Shown: positions 29,666 to 38,228 of the stretch, one piece after another
How positions within the stretch are numbered: the stretch's first letter is position 1
How the letters are laid out: each line of letters starts with the position of its first letter
Assembly (NCBI RefSeq): GCF_025263685.1
Contig: NZ_CP092109.1
Location: 2,419,001 to 2,483,000, forward strand
Direction: 5' to 3'
Length of the DNA stretch: 64,000 bases
Source of the DNA: Geoalkalibacter halelectricus
GTDB taxonomy: Bacteria > Desulfobacterota > Desulfuromonadia > Desulfuromonadales > Geoalkalibacteraceae
Made by a program: the position numbers and the translations under genes
The notes under the pieces: generated by a model
Database searches by the model: none
What the model saw: only the letters and a program-made list of their open reading frames with translations
What the model was told of the DNA's origin: nothing

Positions 29666-30445
29666 TTAGAGTCTGGGTTCGACCACTTCACGGTAAAAGC
29701 GCTGAGTGACCTCGGCCAGCGCAGGATCAAGGCGCTTGAACATCTCCTGTGTGATCGCAGAGGGCACGCCGCCGAAAAAAGCCTCGGCAATGCTGCCGGT
29801 AATGCAGGCGATGGTATCTGAATCCCCGCCGAGAGAGATCGCGTTGCGGATCGCATCCTCGAAATCCTGCGCTTCAAGAAAAGCGATGATCGCCTCGGGC
29901 ACCGACCCCTGGCAGGTCACATCAAAAACATAATTCGGACGAATGTCATCGAGGCGGCGTTGCAGGTCGTAGCCGCAGCGCCACTGAATGTCGGCTTTGA
30001 TTTCCTTTTTACTTTTTCCCTGCCGGGCCAGCTGGATGGCGGCAACCACCGCCTGCGCCCCCTTGATGCCTTCGGGGTGATCGTGGGTCACTGCGGCCTG
30101 GTCTTGAGCCGCGGCCAGCGCCTGCTTAAGGTCGTCGTAATACCATCCCACCGGACTGGTGCGCATCGCCGAGCCGTTGCCGAAACTGTTGTATGGTCCC
30201 ATGTCGGGATCCTGCGCCCAACGATGGAAATAGCCGCCGTATCCGGCATGGGGATAATTCTGATAATAACGGCGCAGGGCCTCGGCGAAATCCTGCTGAT
30301 CGAGCAGGCTCTCCGCCAGGGCGATGCTCAAGACGCTGTCGTCGGTAAACGTACATTCGGGGTGAAAAAGAGCGAAATCCTTGCGCTGGATATTCGCATG
30401 TTCAAAGCGCGAACCGATGATATCTCCCGCCAGTGCACCGAGCAT
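29666..30445 (-). CDS. ADP-ribosylglycohydrolase family protein
   Basis: Hydrolase that removes ADP-ribose from modified proteins or small molecules; 259 residues. The N-terminal LGALAGDIIGSRFE and TFTDDSVLSIAL give the first magnesium ligands (Thr-Asp-Asp), and the C-terminal SLGGDSDTIACITG gives the second Asp cluster (DxDT). SFGNGSAMRTSPVGW is also typical of the family. Similar to DraG-like proteins, but no DraT partner is visible, so the target is unknown. It is divergent from the phosphoribosyltransferase gene. The 277 bp between its end and polX (29389-29665) contain no recognised gene. Confidence 0.9.
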   Translation of the reverse strand: MLGALAGDIIGSRFEHANIQRKDFALFHPECTFTDDSVLSIALAESLLDQQDFAEALRRYYQNYPHAGYGGYFHRWAQDPDMGPYNSFGNGSAMRTSPVGWYYDDLKQALAAAQDQAAVTHDHPEGIKGAQAVVAAIQLARQGKSKKEIKADIQWRCGYDLQRRLDDIRPNYVFDVTCQGSVPEAIIAFLEAQDFEDAIRNAISLGGDSDTIACITGSIAEAFFGGVPSAITQEMFKRLDPALAEVTQRFYREVVEPRL

Positions 30446-30578
30446 GATAGATCTCCTGAAGATTGTCTCTGTTCCTTGCCCGCCGCTGGTGACCCTGATG
30501 CAGGCTGGTAAGCTTTACTTCTAACACATCACAGGGACAGTGCCAGAAAACCACAGATGCGAACGAGGGGGAAAACGC

Positions 30579-31265
30579 ATGGGAGGGCAGAACCTGTTTG
30601 ATCTCAAGGAATTGCGCGAACGCCTTCAGATTTTTCGTGATCGCGCCCATGCCGGGGAGGTGCTTGCCGGCATGCTCACCGCGCTTAAATCACATGATCC
30701 TCTGGTACTGGGGATTCCCGCCGGCGGCGTGCCCGTGGCCGAACGGGTCGCCGCCCGACTTGGCTGTCCCCTCGATGTGGCGGTGGTGAGCAAGATCACC
30801 CTGCCGTGGAATACCGAGGCGGGCTACGGCGCCGTGGCCTTTGACGGCACTGTGCGCATCAACGAAGATCTGCTCCCCCACCTTGATCTGTCCCCGGAAC
30901 AGGTGCAGAAGGATATCCAGACAACCCGCGACAAGGTCCAAGGCCGCGTGCAACTTTTTCGCGGCACACGCCCCTTTCCCGCTGTCATCGGACGGGCAGT
31001 CATCCTGGTGGATGATGGTCTGGCTTCGGGATTCACGCTGCTGACGGCGGTGGAGGCCCTGCGCAATGCCGGGGCCGACAATCTATCTGTCGCCGTCCCG
31101 ACCGCACATGAGAAGTCCCTGGCGCGTGTCGCGCCCCTGGTCGAGGCTCTCTATTGCGCCAATGTGCGCAGCGGCTGGAGCTTTGCCGTGGCCGAAGCCT
31201 ATCAACTCTGGTACGACGTGACGGCCGAAGAAGCCCGGCGGCTCATCACTGGTTATACACAGTGA
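30579..31265 (+). CDS. Phosphoribosyltransferase-domain protein
   Basis: A 228-residue type I PRTase-fold protein. The PRPP-binding signature is VILVDDGLASGFTLL, at about residues 142-156. It also has VLGIPAGGVPVAE near the N-terminus and a DVAVVSKITLPWNTEAGYGAV segment characteristic of the stand-alone PRTases often found near dienelactone hydrolases or erythromycin esterases. The substrate base is unknown. The ATG at 30579 is chosen for the GAGGGGG upstream. It is divergent from the ADP-ribosylglycohydrolase, another ADP-ribose/PRPP-related enzyme, but a functional link is only a guess. A terminator follows. Confidence 0.85.
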   Translation: MGGQNLFDLKELRERLQIFRDRAHAGEVLAGMLTALKSHDPLVLGIPAGGVPVAERVAARLGCPLDVAVVSKITLPWNTEAGYGAVAFDGTVRINEDLLPHLDLSPEQVQKDIQTTRDKVQGRVQLFRGTRPFPAVIGRAVILVDDGLASGFTLLTAVEALRNAGADNLSVAVPTAHEKSLARVAPLVEALYCANVRSGWSFAVAEAYQLWYDVTAEEARRLITGYTQ

Positions 31266-31328
31266 TCATTTATTCCACGTCACTGCTGTCTCATAGTTTG
31301 AGCGAAAAACAAAACCATAGGACTCTGA

Positions 31329-31352
31329 CCCCGTCCAGAGGACGGGGATTTC
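31329..31352 (+). terminator. Hairpin terminator after the phosphoribosyltransferase gene
   Basis: CCCCGTCC (31329-31336) pairs with GGACGGGG (31340-31347) around an AGA loop, followed by ATTTCT. The T-run is short, so strength is uncertain. Confidence 0.6.
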
Positions 31353-31530
31353 TACTTCGCATTAAAGTTTACCCAAAAATTTCATCCTTTGCCCGGAATG
31401 ATGAATTTTTCAACGGCGCAAAAAAATACACCTTCGGATCGCGTCAATCTCACCAAATTCATATCAGCAGTTGCGGAGGCCGATTAATTCAGTAGGCTGA
31501 AAAAAAAAACAATCTTTATGCGAGGATTCA

Positions 31531-32145
31531 ATGTCCAGATATTCGACAATTCTCTTCGACTTCGGCGGGGTCCTCGCGGAGGAAGGTTTTCGCGAAGGGC
31601 TCAAGGAAATCGGGCGCAGATTCGGGCTTGATCCCGAAGAAATCTACAATCTTGGCAAAGACCTTGTTTATGCCTGTGGTTATGTCGTAGGAGGGGTCGG
31701 TGAAGCCTGTTTCTGGGACGAATTTCGTTGCCGAACGAAAATCTCCGCGACGGACGAGGAACTGCGCCGGGAAATCTTGTCGCGATTCTCTCTGCGTGAT
31801 GAAATGCTGACAGCCGTTGCCGGATTGCGAAAGCGCGGATACAGGGTGGCCATTCTCAGCGATCAAACCAACTGGCTCGACGAACTCAACAAAAAATACG
31901 GCTTTTTTTCCTATTTCGACGAAATCTTCAACAGCTTCCACCATGGCCGCAGCAAAAAAGACCCCCAAGTCTTTGCCGACGTCGTCGAAAAGTTAGGAAT
32001 TCGCCCCGAAGAGGCTCTCTTCCTCGATGACGACCGTCAGAACCTGGAACGAGCCAAGAGCAAAAAAATAGAGGGGCTCCTCGTGGTTGAAAGCTCCAGC
32101 GCACTGAGCAAACTGAGTGAGATTCTCGGCGAGGAGCTGACGTAG
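31531..32145 (+). CDS. HAD-superfamily hydrolase (subfamily IA)
   Basis: Probable phosphatase of 204 residues. Motif I is LFDFGGVLAEEG: the nucleophile Asp is present and the +2 residue is Gly, as in the YihX/epoxide-hydrolase N-domain group, which can still be phosphatases. Motif II is VAILSDQTNW. Motif III Lys is in GRSKKDPQVF, and motif IV is ALFLDDDRQNLERAK. The cap is the small helical type. Substrate unknown, perhaps a sugar phosphate or FMN. It is convergent with the class I aldolase gene, only 7 bp apart. Confidence 0.88.
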   Translation: MSRYSTILFDFGGVLAEEGFREGLKEIGRRFGLDPEEIYNLGKDLVYACGYVVGGVGEACFWDEFRCRTKISATDEELRREILSRFSLRDEMLTAVAGLRKRGYRVAILSDQTNWLDELNKKYGFFSYFDEIFNSFHHGRSKKDPQVFADVVEKLGIRPEEALFLDDDRQNLERAKSKKIEGLLVVESSSALSKLSEILGEELT

Positions 32146-32152
32146 AAAACCC

Positions 32153-33208
32153 TCAGGGAGCCACCGTGACTTCGGGACAGAGGAAAACATCCTGGATGGC
32201 GTTCAGCAGCTTTGCCCCTTCCGCCATCGGCCGTTGAAAAGCCTTGCGCCCGCTGATCAGTCCCGTGCCGCCGGCACGTTTGTTGATGACGGCAGTGCGT
32301 ACCGCTTGAGCGAGGTCGCCCACGCCCGCTGAGGATCCGCCGGAATTGATAAGTCCCACCCGACCCATGTAGCAGTTGACCACCTGATAGCGCGTCCACT
32401 CGATGGGATGATCCGGAACCAGGTCGCCGTAAATCCGGTCATGCGTCTTGCCGAATTTCAAGGCGGGATATCCGCCGTTGCATTCGGGCTGTTTCTGCTT
32501 GATGATGTCTGCCTGCAGAGTGACGCCGAGATGGTTGGCTTGTCCCGTAAGATCGGCGGAGACCTGATAATCCTGGTCCTTTTTAAATTCACTATTGCGC
32601 AGATAACACCACAGAACGGTAAACATCCCGAGTTGATGGGCGCGTTCAAAAATCGCCGAAACTTCTTCGATCTGTCTGCGCGACTCCGCCGAACCAAAAT
32701 AAATGGTGGCGCCGACACCCACGGCACCCATTTCGAACGCCCTTTCCACGCCGGCGAAAAGGGTCTGATCATACATGTTGGGATACGAGAGAAGCTCGTT
32801 ATGGTTGAGTTTGACGATGAAAGGAATGCGATGCGCATATTTGCGCGCTACGGCTCCGAGAACGCCAAGCGTTGAAGCGACGCCGTTACACCCTCCTTCG
32901 ATGGCCAGTTCAACAATATTTTCCGGATCAAAATATTCCGGATTGGGGGCAAAGGATGCGCCTGCGGAATGTTCGATGCCCTGATCCACTGGCAGGAGGG
33001 AGAGGTAGCCGGTGCCGTTGAGTCTGCCGGTATTGTGCAACCAGCGCAAATTGCGCAGGACAGAAACCGGTCGATCCGATGGAACCCAGGACCGTTCGAT
33101 AAAATCCGGCCCCGGCAAATGGAGTTTTTCTTTGGAAATTCCCCGGCAGGAATATTCCAGCAAACTTCTTTCTTCCCCAAGCAGCTCAGCGACACGATCA
33201 ATCGTCAT
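32153..33208 (-). CDS. Class I (DhnA/archaeal-type) fructose-bisphosphate aldolase
   Basis: Schiff-base aldolase of glycolysis/gluconeogenesis, cleaving fructose 1,6-bisphosphate to DHAP and G3P. The 351 residues match the FbaB/DhnA group. Visible are [13 protein letters not shown] with the conserved Asp, [23 protein letters not shown], and the C-terminal phosphate-binding [11 protein letters not shown]. The Schiff-base Lys is probably the one in [11 protein letters not shown]. The ATG has AGGAGA upstream. A TTGACA (minus strand, 33352-33357) with TAGAAA about 17 bp on may be its promoter. No metal-dependent class II gene is present in the window. Confidence 0.93.
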   Translation of the reverse strand: MTIDRVAELLGEERSLLEYSCRGISKEKLHLPGPDFIERSWVPSDRPVSVLRNLRWLHNTGRLNGTGYLSLLPVDQGIEHSAGASFAPNPEYFDPENIVELAIEGGCNGVASTLGVLGAVARKYAHRIPFIVKLNHNELLSYPNMYDQTLFAGVERAFEMGAVGVGATIYFGSAESRRQIEEVSAIFERAHQLGMFTVLWCYLRNSEFKKDQDYQVSADLTGQANHLGVTLQADIIKQKQPECNGGYPALKFGKTHDRIYGDLVPDHPIEWTRYQVVNCYMGRVGLINSGGSSAGVGDLAQAVRTAVINKRAGGTGLISGRKAFQRPMAEGAKLLNAIQDVFLCPEVTVAP

Positions 33209-33559
33209 GATTTTTTCTCCTTCTGCGCGGCCTCGTCCAACCTCTTTTTGCGGCGGGACGCCTTTTTTTCATTGAAAAAATCCACCCCTTTACCTGAAAA
33301 ACCATCTCTTTCTCAGTGGGTTAACCTCCTTTCTAACAGTCATTCACTTTATGTCAAACAAAACAAGCGCAGATAGGGGGCGAAAGAGGATGACCTCATT
33401 TTGTGTCATTTTCGGACGCAGCCCATAGGAATTGACAAATTAGGGGCTAAGGATAAGTTTTACAGGTAGCTTTCCACTTCACGTTCGTTGTCGTTCGGAG
33501 CTTTCGGATGGAACTTTCTGCCCGAATCAGTGCCGAAGTCACAACGCCGGGGGATCGGC

Positions 33560-34264
33560 GTGCCGCAGGAAAAGAAAAAAATCTTATCGGGAAAAGGTTG
33601 GCTGCTGGGTGGTCTGTTGGTGGCCGCGCTGACGATGGCAGCTGCCTGGCGCTGGACGCCCCTGCAGGAGTATGTCACTCGCGATAGTCTGGCATACTGG
33701 GTCGAAATGATCAGGGCCAGTCCCTACACCCCGCTCATTTTGATGGCTGTTTATATTCTGGCCACCCTGATCTTATTCCCCATCTCTTTGCTGATTTTGA
33801 CCACCGTGCTGACTTTTGGCCCCCTGTGGGGGGGTGTCTATGCGCTGAGCGGTTCTTTGCTAGGTGCCATGGTTGCGTATTGGATGGGAATGAAGCTTGG
33901 TCGCGAGACCCTGGAGAAACTTTCGGGAAAGTGGCTCGACAAGGTCAATCGGGCACTTGCTCGCAAGGGTATAGTGGCTGTGATCACGGTGCGCCTGATG
34001 CCCGTGGCACCCTTCACCATCATAAATTTGGTGTCCGGAGCCTCTCGTATTAGATTTTTTGATTTTATCCTCGGCACTTTCGTCGGCATGGGTCCCGGAA
34101 TCCTGGTGATTGCGATCTTCGGTCGCGGCCTTGAGCGGTTGATCAGTAAACCTGATTGGGACACACTGGCTATTTTCCTTTTGGCCGTGGCGGTCGCTGG
34201 CGGGTTGTTCTGGTTGCTGCGCAGAGCTCTCCGTAAAGAGGTCGAAAAGGATGCGGAAGACTAA
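33560..34264 (+). CDS. VTT/DedA-like (TVP38/TMEM64) membrane protein, copy 1
   Basis: About 234-residue polytopic inner-membrane protein. Core motifs are TPLQEYVTRD, TFGPLWGGVYALSGS with re-entrant Gly residues, GMKLGRETLEKLS, VRLMPVAPFTIINLVSG and FILGTFVGMGPG. It is closely related to the C-terminal domain of the PLD-VTT fusion at 16.4 kb and to the next gene. VTT proteins are implicated in lipid scrambling and undecaprenyl-phosphate recycling; the substrate here is not known. The GTG at 33560 is chosen because the related gene has a GTG in the same place and similarity upstream is nucleotide-level, not clearly coding. A TTG at 33488 is the longest option. Confidence 0.85.
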   Translation: MPQEKKKILSGKGWLLGGLLVAALTMAAAWRWTPLQEYVTRDSLAYWVEMIRASPYTPLILMAVYILATLILFPISLLILTTVLTFGPLWGGVYALSGSLLGAMVAYWMGMKLGRETLEKLSGKWLDKVNRALARKGIVAVITVRLMPVAPFTIINLVSGASRIRFFDFILGTFVGMGPGILVIAIFGRGLERLISKPDWDTLAIFLLAVAVAGGLFWLLRRALRKEVEKDAED

Positions 34265-34311
34265 GCCCTTGCTCCGTCGGAGGGCTGGGTTCTTTTGAGG
34301 CACCCGATGGC

Positions 34312-34485
34312 CTAATGAAACCCCTGGTCCGGGCCTGGAGCCGGTTTCATCATGGCGACGATCAGCAGCGCAAAGGGACCAATCAGCAGCCCTATAAAAG
34401 CCCATAGAACAACATTGCGGTTTTTGCCCTTGGCCAGAACCCCGGCAGCAATGCCAAAAATTATCCAAGGGAGTAGAAATTCCAT
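34312..34485 (-). CDS. Small hydrophobic membrane protein (57 aa)
   Basis: Encoded opposite to, and between, the two VTT genes. The ATG at 34485 has a perfect AAGGAGG 6-7 nt upstream. The protein has two short hydrophobic stretches, WIIFGIAAGVLA and LWAFIGLLIGPFALLIVAM, split by a basic KGKNRN turn, and ends in a Pro-rich tail. This fits a small two-helix (hairpin) membrane protein of unknown function. It was probably not called by standard gene finders because of length, but the ribosome site and composition argue for a real gene. Confidence 0.65.
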   Translation of the reverse strand: MEFLLPWIIFGIAAGVLAKGKNRNVVLWAFIGLLIGPFALLIVAMMKPAPGPDQGFH

Positions 34486-34686
34486 TGAACCTCCTTTTTT
34501 ATCAGTGATTTCGTTTTTATAGGATAACCTAAATATTGTTGTGCTGTTTTGATTTTATGCGAGCCGCTCCGGATGGCCGCGTCGCCCCAGTTTGACAATT
34601 ACCTGACCACGGGCAGTATAAAATTACGTTATTTTCATCGCCTTCGACCCGAATCAGGGCTGAAGTCACAACGCGGGGAAATCTGC

Positions 34687-35391
34687 GTGTCGCAGGCAAA
34701 GAAAAAAAACATATCGCGCAAAGGCTGGCTGCTGGCTGGTCTATTGGTCGCCGCGCTGTTGATGGCCGCCGTCTGGCGCTGGACGCCCCTGCAGGAGCAT
34801 GTCACTCGCGAGAACCTGGCACACTGGGTCGAAACGATCCGGGCCAGTCCCCACACCCCGTTCATTTTGATGGCAGTCTATCTCCTCGCCACCCTGGTGT
34901 TCTTACCCATCAATTTGCTGAATTTGACCACCGTGCTGACATTTGGCCCCCTATGGGGGTTTGTCTATGGGCTGAGTGGTTCTGTGTTGAGTGCCGTGGT
35001 GGCGTATTGGGTGGGGATGAAGCTTGGTCGCGAGACCCTGGAGAAAATTTCGAGAAGATGGCTCGACAAGATCAACCGAGCCCTTGCCCGCAAGGGCATA
35101 ATAACTGTGATCACGATGTGTTTGATGCCCGTGGCTCCATTCAGTATCATCAACCTGGTGTCCGGGGCCTCCCGTATCAAATTTTCTGATTTTATTCTTG
35201 GTACTTTGGTCGGCATGGGTGCCGGAATTACGGTGATAGCGATCTTCGGCAGCGGCCTTGAGCGGTTGATCAGCAAACCTGATTGGGGCTCATTTTTTGT
35301 TTTTCTTCTGGCCGTGACCGTCTCTGGCGGGTTGTTCTGGTTGCTGTATAGAGTTCTCGGTAGAGCGATCGAAGATGATAAAGAGGCCTGA
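34687..35391 (+). CDS. VTT/DedA-like (TVP38/TMEM64) membrane protein, copy 2
   Basis: A tandem paralogue of the gene 420 bp upstream, 234 residues from the GTG at 34687. The same motifs are present: TPLQEHVTREN, FGPLWGFVYGLSGS, GMKLGRETLEKIS, MCLMPVAPFSIINL and FILGTLVGMGAG. About 60 bp upstream of the GTG is also similar between the two copies (CCGAATCAG and GAAGTCACAACGC), so the duplication includes the leader region. A longer frame from 34549 exists but starts in that leader. The PLD-lipoprotein gene overlaps its 3' end by 17 bp, suggesting co-expression. Confidence 0.87.
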   Translation: MSQAKKKNISRKGWLLAGLLVAALLMAAVWRWTPLQEHVTRENLAHWVETIRASPHTPFILMAVYLLATLVFLPINLLNLTTVLTFGPLWGFVYGLSGSVLSAVVAYWVGMKLGRETLEKISRRWLDKINRALARKGIITVITMCLMPVAPFSIINLVSGASRIKFSDFILGTLVGMGAGITVIAIFGSGLERLISKPDWGSFFVFLLAVTVSGGLFWLLYRVLGRAIEDDKEA

Positions 35392-37036
35392 ATCCGTGAG
35401 ATTACAGACAAGGGCCGTCCCATATTCGATGGGTCCGCCTTCATTGCCGAGGCAGGCCTTGCCCGCCACCCCATTAGGCAGGCGCACGCTCCTGGGGGTC
35501 GTGGCCCGTTGGTTTTTGCTGCTGTGTCTGTGGGGCCTGGTGGCGGGATGCGCCCTGCCCACGCTGGATCATCGCACCCACTCCACGGCCATCAGTCATG
35601 AGCAGGCTTCTGCGACGCGCCTGGGGCTGGCCGTGGAGCCCCAGGTTACGGCTCACCCGGGTAAGAGCGGAGTGCACTCCCTGCAAGATCCCCACGAGGC
35701 GTTCGCCGCGCGGGTATTTCTCGCCAAGACGGCCGACCGGACTCTCGATGTGCAGTATTACATCTGGCGCGGAGATATGACCGGGACACTGTTGCTTGAG
35801 GCCCTGCATGCCGCTGCCGATCGGGGCGTGCGGGTGCGGCTGCTGCTTGACGACAACGGCACCACGGGCCTGGATGAGGAACTCTCGGCCTTGGACAGCC
35901 ATCCGTACATTGAGGTGCGCCTGTTCAATCCCTTTGTCGTGCGTCGCCCCAAGTGGTTGGGATTTGTCACGGATTTCTCTCGCGCCAATCGCCGCATGCA
36001 CAACAAATCCTTTACCGCCGACAACCTGGTGACCATCGTCGGGGGGCGCAATATCGGTGATGCCTACTTCGGCGCCGGCGACGGGTTGTTGTTCATCGAT
36101 CTCGATGTGTTTGCCATCGGTCCGGTGGTGGGCTGTGTTTCGGATGATTTCGATCGTTACTGGGTGAGTCAATCATCCTATCCCGCCGCCCGCATTCTGC
36201 CGCCGGTGCGCGAGGACCGCCTGAATCAACTCGCCGCCAAGGCATCGCGCGTTGAGCGCGACCCCCAGGCCTTCAACTATGTGAACGCGGTGCGCAGGGC
36301 CAGTTCGGTGGCCGGTCTCATGACCGGGGATTTGGAGCTGTCCTGGTCCAATGTCACCATGGTGAGTGACGACCCCGCCAAGGGACTCGGGCTTGCCGAA
36401 CCGGAGGATTTGCTCATCCGCCAGCTTGGGGAAATTCTCGGTGAACCGGCCCGTGACGTGGAACTGGTATCGCCTTACTTCGTGCCGACCGCGGCGGGAG
36501 TCGCGGCATTTTCCGCACTGTCCGAACGTGGGGTCAGAGTGCGTGTCCTCACCAATTCCCTGGAGGCCACCGATGTGGCGGCGGTGCATGCGGGCTACGC
36601 CAAACGCCGCAAGGCGTTGCTCAAATCAGGTGTCGAACTCTACGAGATTCGCCGCCGCACCTCAGAGGTCGAGCGCGGCAAGAGCGCCGGCCCCCTCGGC
36701 AGTTCCGCATCCAGCCTGCATGCCAAGACCTTTTCGGTGGATCGCGAACGGGTGTTCGTCGGCTCCTTCAATTTCGACCCACGCTCTTCCAATCTCAATA
36801 CCGAGTTGGGATTCATCATCGACAGCCCCGAGTTGGCGCAGCAGATCGATGAGGTGTTCGACCAGAAAATCCAATCCCATTCCTACGAAGTGCGCCTCAG
36901 CGAGAAGGGCCGGCTTTACTGGCTCGAGCAGCAGGGCGATACCCAAGTGCGTCATGATTCCGAACCGCGGGCCGGTTTGTGGCGTCGCAGCGGAGTTTTT
37001 CTGCTCTCGCTGTTGCCCATCGAGTGGTTGTTATGA
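35375..37036 (+). CDS. PLD-family (cardiolipin synthase-like) lipoprotein
   Basis: Phosphatidyltransferase-type protein of up to 553 residues. A lipobox-like LWGLVAGCALP after a hydrophobic stretch (about 42-62) predicts a lipoprotein or periplasmic, membrane-tethered enzyme. HKD1 is HNKSFTADNLVTIVGGRNIG and HKD2 is HAKTFSVDRERVFVGSF, both intact. QYYIWRGDMTG and VRLLLDDNGTTG are typical of the ClsC/YmdC-like branch. The first ATG overlaps the VTT stop; an ATG at 35429 would shorten the unusually long N-region. The VTT-VTT-PLD arrangement echoes the fused PLD-VTT protein at 16.4 kb. Confidence 0.88.
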   Translation: MIKRPESVRLQTRAVPYSMGPPSLPRQALPATPLGRRTLLGVVARWFLLLCLWGLVAGCALPTLDHRTHSTAISHEQASATRLGLAVEPQVTAHPGKSGVHSLQDPHEAFAARVFLAKTADRTLDVQYYIWRGDMTGTLLLEALHAAADRGVRVRLLLDDNGTTGLDEELSALDSHPYIEVRLFNPFVVRRPKWLGFVTDFSRANRRMHNKSFTADNLVTIVGGRNIGDAYFGAGDGLLFIDLDVFAIGPVVGCVSDDFDRYWVSQSSYPAARILPPVREDRLNQLAAKASRVERDPQAFNYVNAVRRASSVAGLMTGDLELSWSNVTMVSDDPAKGLGLAEPEDLLIRQLGEILGEPARDVELVSPYFVPTAAGVAAFSALSERGVRVRVLTNSLEATDVAAVHAGYAKRRKALLKSGVELYEIRRRTSEVERGKSAGPLGSSASSLHAKTFSVDRERVFVGSFNFDPRSSNLNTELGFIIDSPELAQQIDEVFDQKIQSHSYEVRLSEKGRLYWLEQQGDTQVRHDSEPRAGLWRRSGVFLLSLLPIEWLL

Positions 37037-38065
37037 GGGTGCGCGGGAAAGCCTTTTCGCCGCGCCGGACCCTCAATGGAACAGGGCCCGGGACGCTGTT
37101 GATTCAGGCCTTGGTCGGCGGTGTTCTGTGGTGTCTTTTGGGCGCTTGCGCGCGCCCCCTGCCTGCCGTGACCGAGCTGCCCCAAGCTGTTACCGCCACG
37201 CAGGAAATGGTGGTGACCGCGCACCCCTTGGCTACGCAGGCCGGCGCTCGAATTCTTGCCCGGTGTTCAGCCCCTCGCGGGGGCAAATCCCGGCCCGACA
37301 GGGCGGGGCACCAGCCATATTTCCATTGTCGATCGCTACGGCAATGCCTTGTCCATGACCACATCCATTGAAAATTTCTTCGGCAACGGCGTGATGGTGG
37401 GGGGCTTTCTCCTTAACAATCAATTGACGGATTTTTCCTTTGCGCCCGAGGATGCGGCCGGACGCCCTGTCGCCAACCGAGTGCAGCCCCGCAAGCGCCC
37501 GCGCAGTTCCATGGCGCCAACCATTGTGCTCGATGGCGGAGGAGAGGTTGCCCTGGTGGCCGGATCGCCGGGCGGGGCGCGCATCATCGGCTACACCGCC
37601 CAATCGATCCTCAACGTCCTGGTTTTCGGCCTAGGAGGCTGTCGGACTATCCGGGCCGAAGCGAAAGTCTGGATGTTTGAGTCCGGATTTTGGCTCCTTT
37701 GAGAGTGCATAGCCGTAGCTACGTGCCGAAAAGGAGCCGGAATCCGGGCCAAACAGCCGGATTTGCAGCCGGCTCATGGATAGTCCGAGAGCCTCCTAGA
37801 TCCGCAGCAGGCCATTCACGTGCCTCATTACCTGAACCTCAACACCCACACCCAATTGGAAGCACCCACCCCCGGCCAGACCATGGATTATGACGCCGTA
37901 GCCCTGGCCGCGGAACTGGTGGCGCGTGGCCACGGACCTTTGGTCGAGATCGGCGCGCAGACCAGCGGATTGGCGATCATCCAGGTCGGTCGTTCCGCAA
38001 TCGGCGACAAACTGCTGATCGGCGGCGCCGACCCGCGCCGCGACGGCGTGATTGGCGGCCGCTGA
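37033..38065 (+). pseudogene. Gamma-glutamyltransferase, broken by deletion, frameshift and repeat insertion
   Basis: Three remnants. The N-terminus (37033 to about 37258) has a lipoprotein-like signal (LWCLLGACARP) and AHPLATQAGARILA. Then about 300 residues of the large subunit are missing and the frame shifts by one. The small-subunit part resumes with GPTGRGTSHISIVD, where the Thr is the processing nucleophile, and continues to VLVFG. There repeat copy E interrupts it; after the repeat LDPQQAIHVPHY to the TGA continues in the same frame. Without the repeat the two flanks join as ...VFGLDPQQ.... The start overlaps the PLD stop (ATGA), so the ancestor was probably co-transcribed with it. 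No function is expected. Confidence 0.9.
37631..37799 (+). repeat. Family 1 MITE-like repeat, copy E (169 bp), inside the gamma-glutamyltransferase pseudogene
   Basis: CTAG (37631-37634) and CTAG (37796-37799) flank the unit. The right inverted repeat has one change (GAGAGCCTC). Removing 165 bp restores the target reading ...GGC CTA GAT CCG... (Gly-Leu-Asp-Pro), a conserved glutamyltransferase segment. This shows that the second CTAG is a target duplication. The repeat introduces a stop at 37700-37702. Confidence 0.95.
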
Positions 38066-38090
38066 GTGGCGAGTGGGGCTGCGGGGAAGG

Positions 38091-38118
38091 TTGACATGGG
38101 CAGGAAAGGCGATAAATT
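38091..38118 (+). promoter_or_regulatory. Sigma-70-like promoter upstream of the Lys/Asp-repeat protein gene
   Basis: TTGACA (38091-38096), 16-bp spacer, TAAATT (38113-38118). It lies about 110 bp upstream of the ATG at 38229, which has GGGAG as its ribosome site. Confidence 0.55.
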
Positions 38119-38228
38119 ATGAAAGAAGAGAATAATGGTTGTAATTTATCTTGCAATGCTTTTTTAATTTCATCGATCAGGGCAGGTGGATTTGGGTGGT
38201 TGCGTGAAATATCAAAAGGGAGATCGTA

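Noticed and set aside
29464-29709. 81-codon plus-strand frame between polX and the ADP-ribosylglycohydrolase gene
   Set aside because: No ribosome site, overlaps the end of the convergent gene, and the composition is not protein-like.
33198-33303. Very basic 35-codon minus-strand frame overlapping the aldolase start
   Set aside because: The AAGGAGG is about 20 nt from the ATG and the composition looks like leader DNA; the aldolase has its own good ribosome site.
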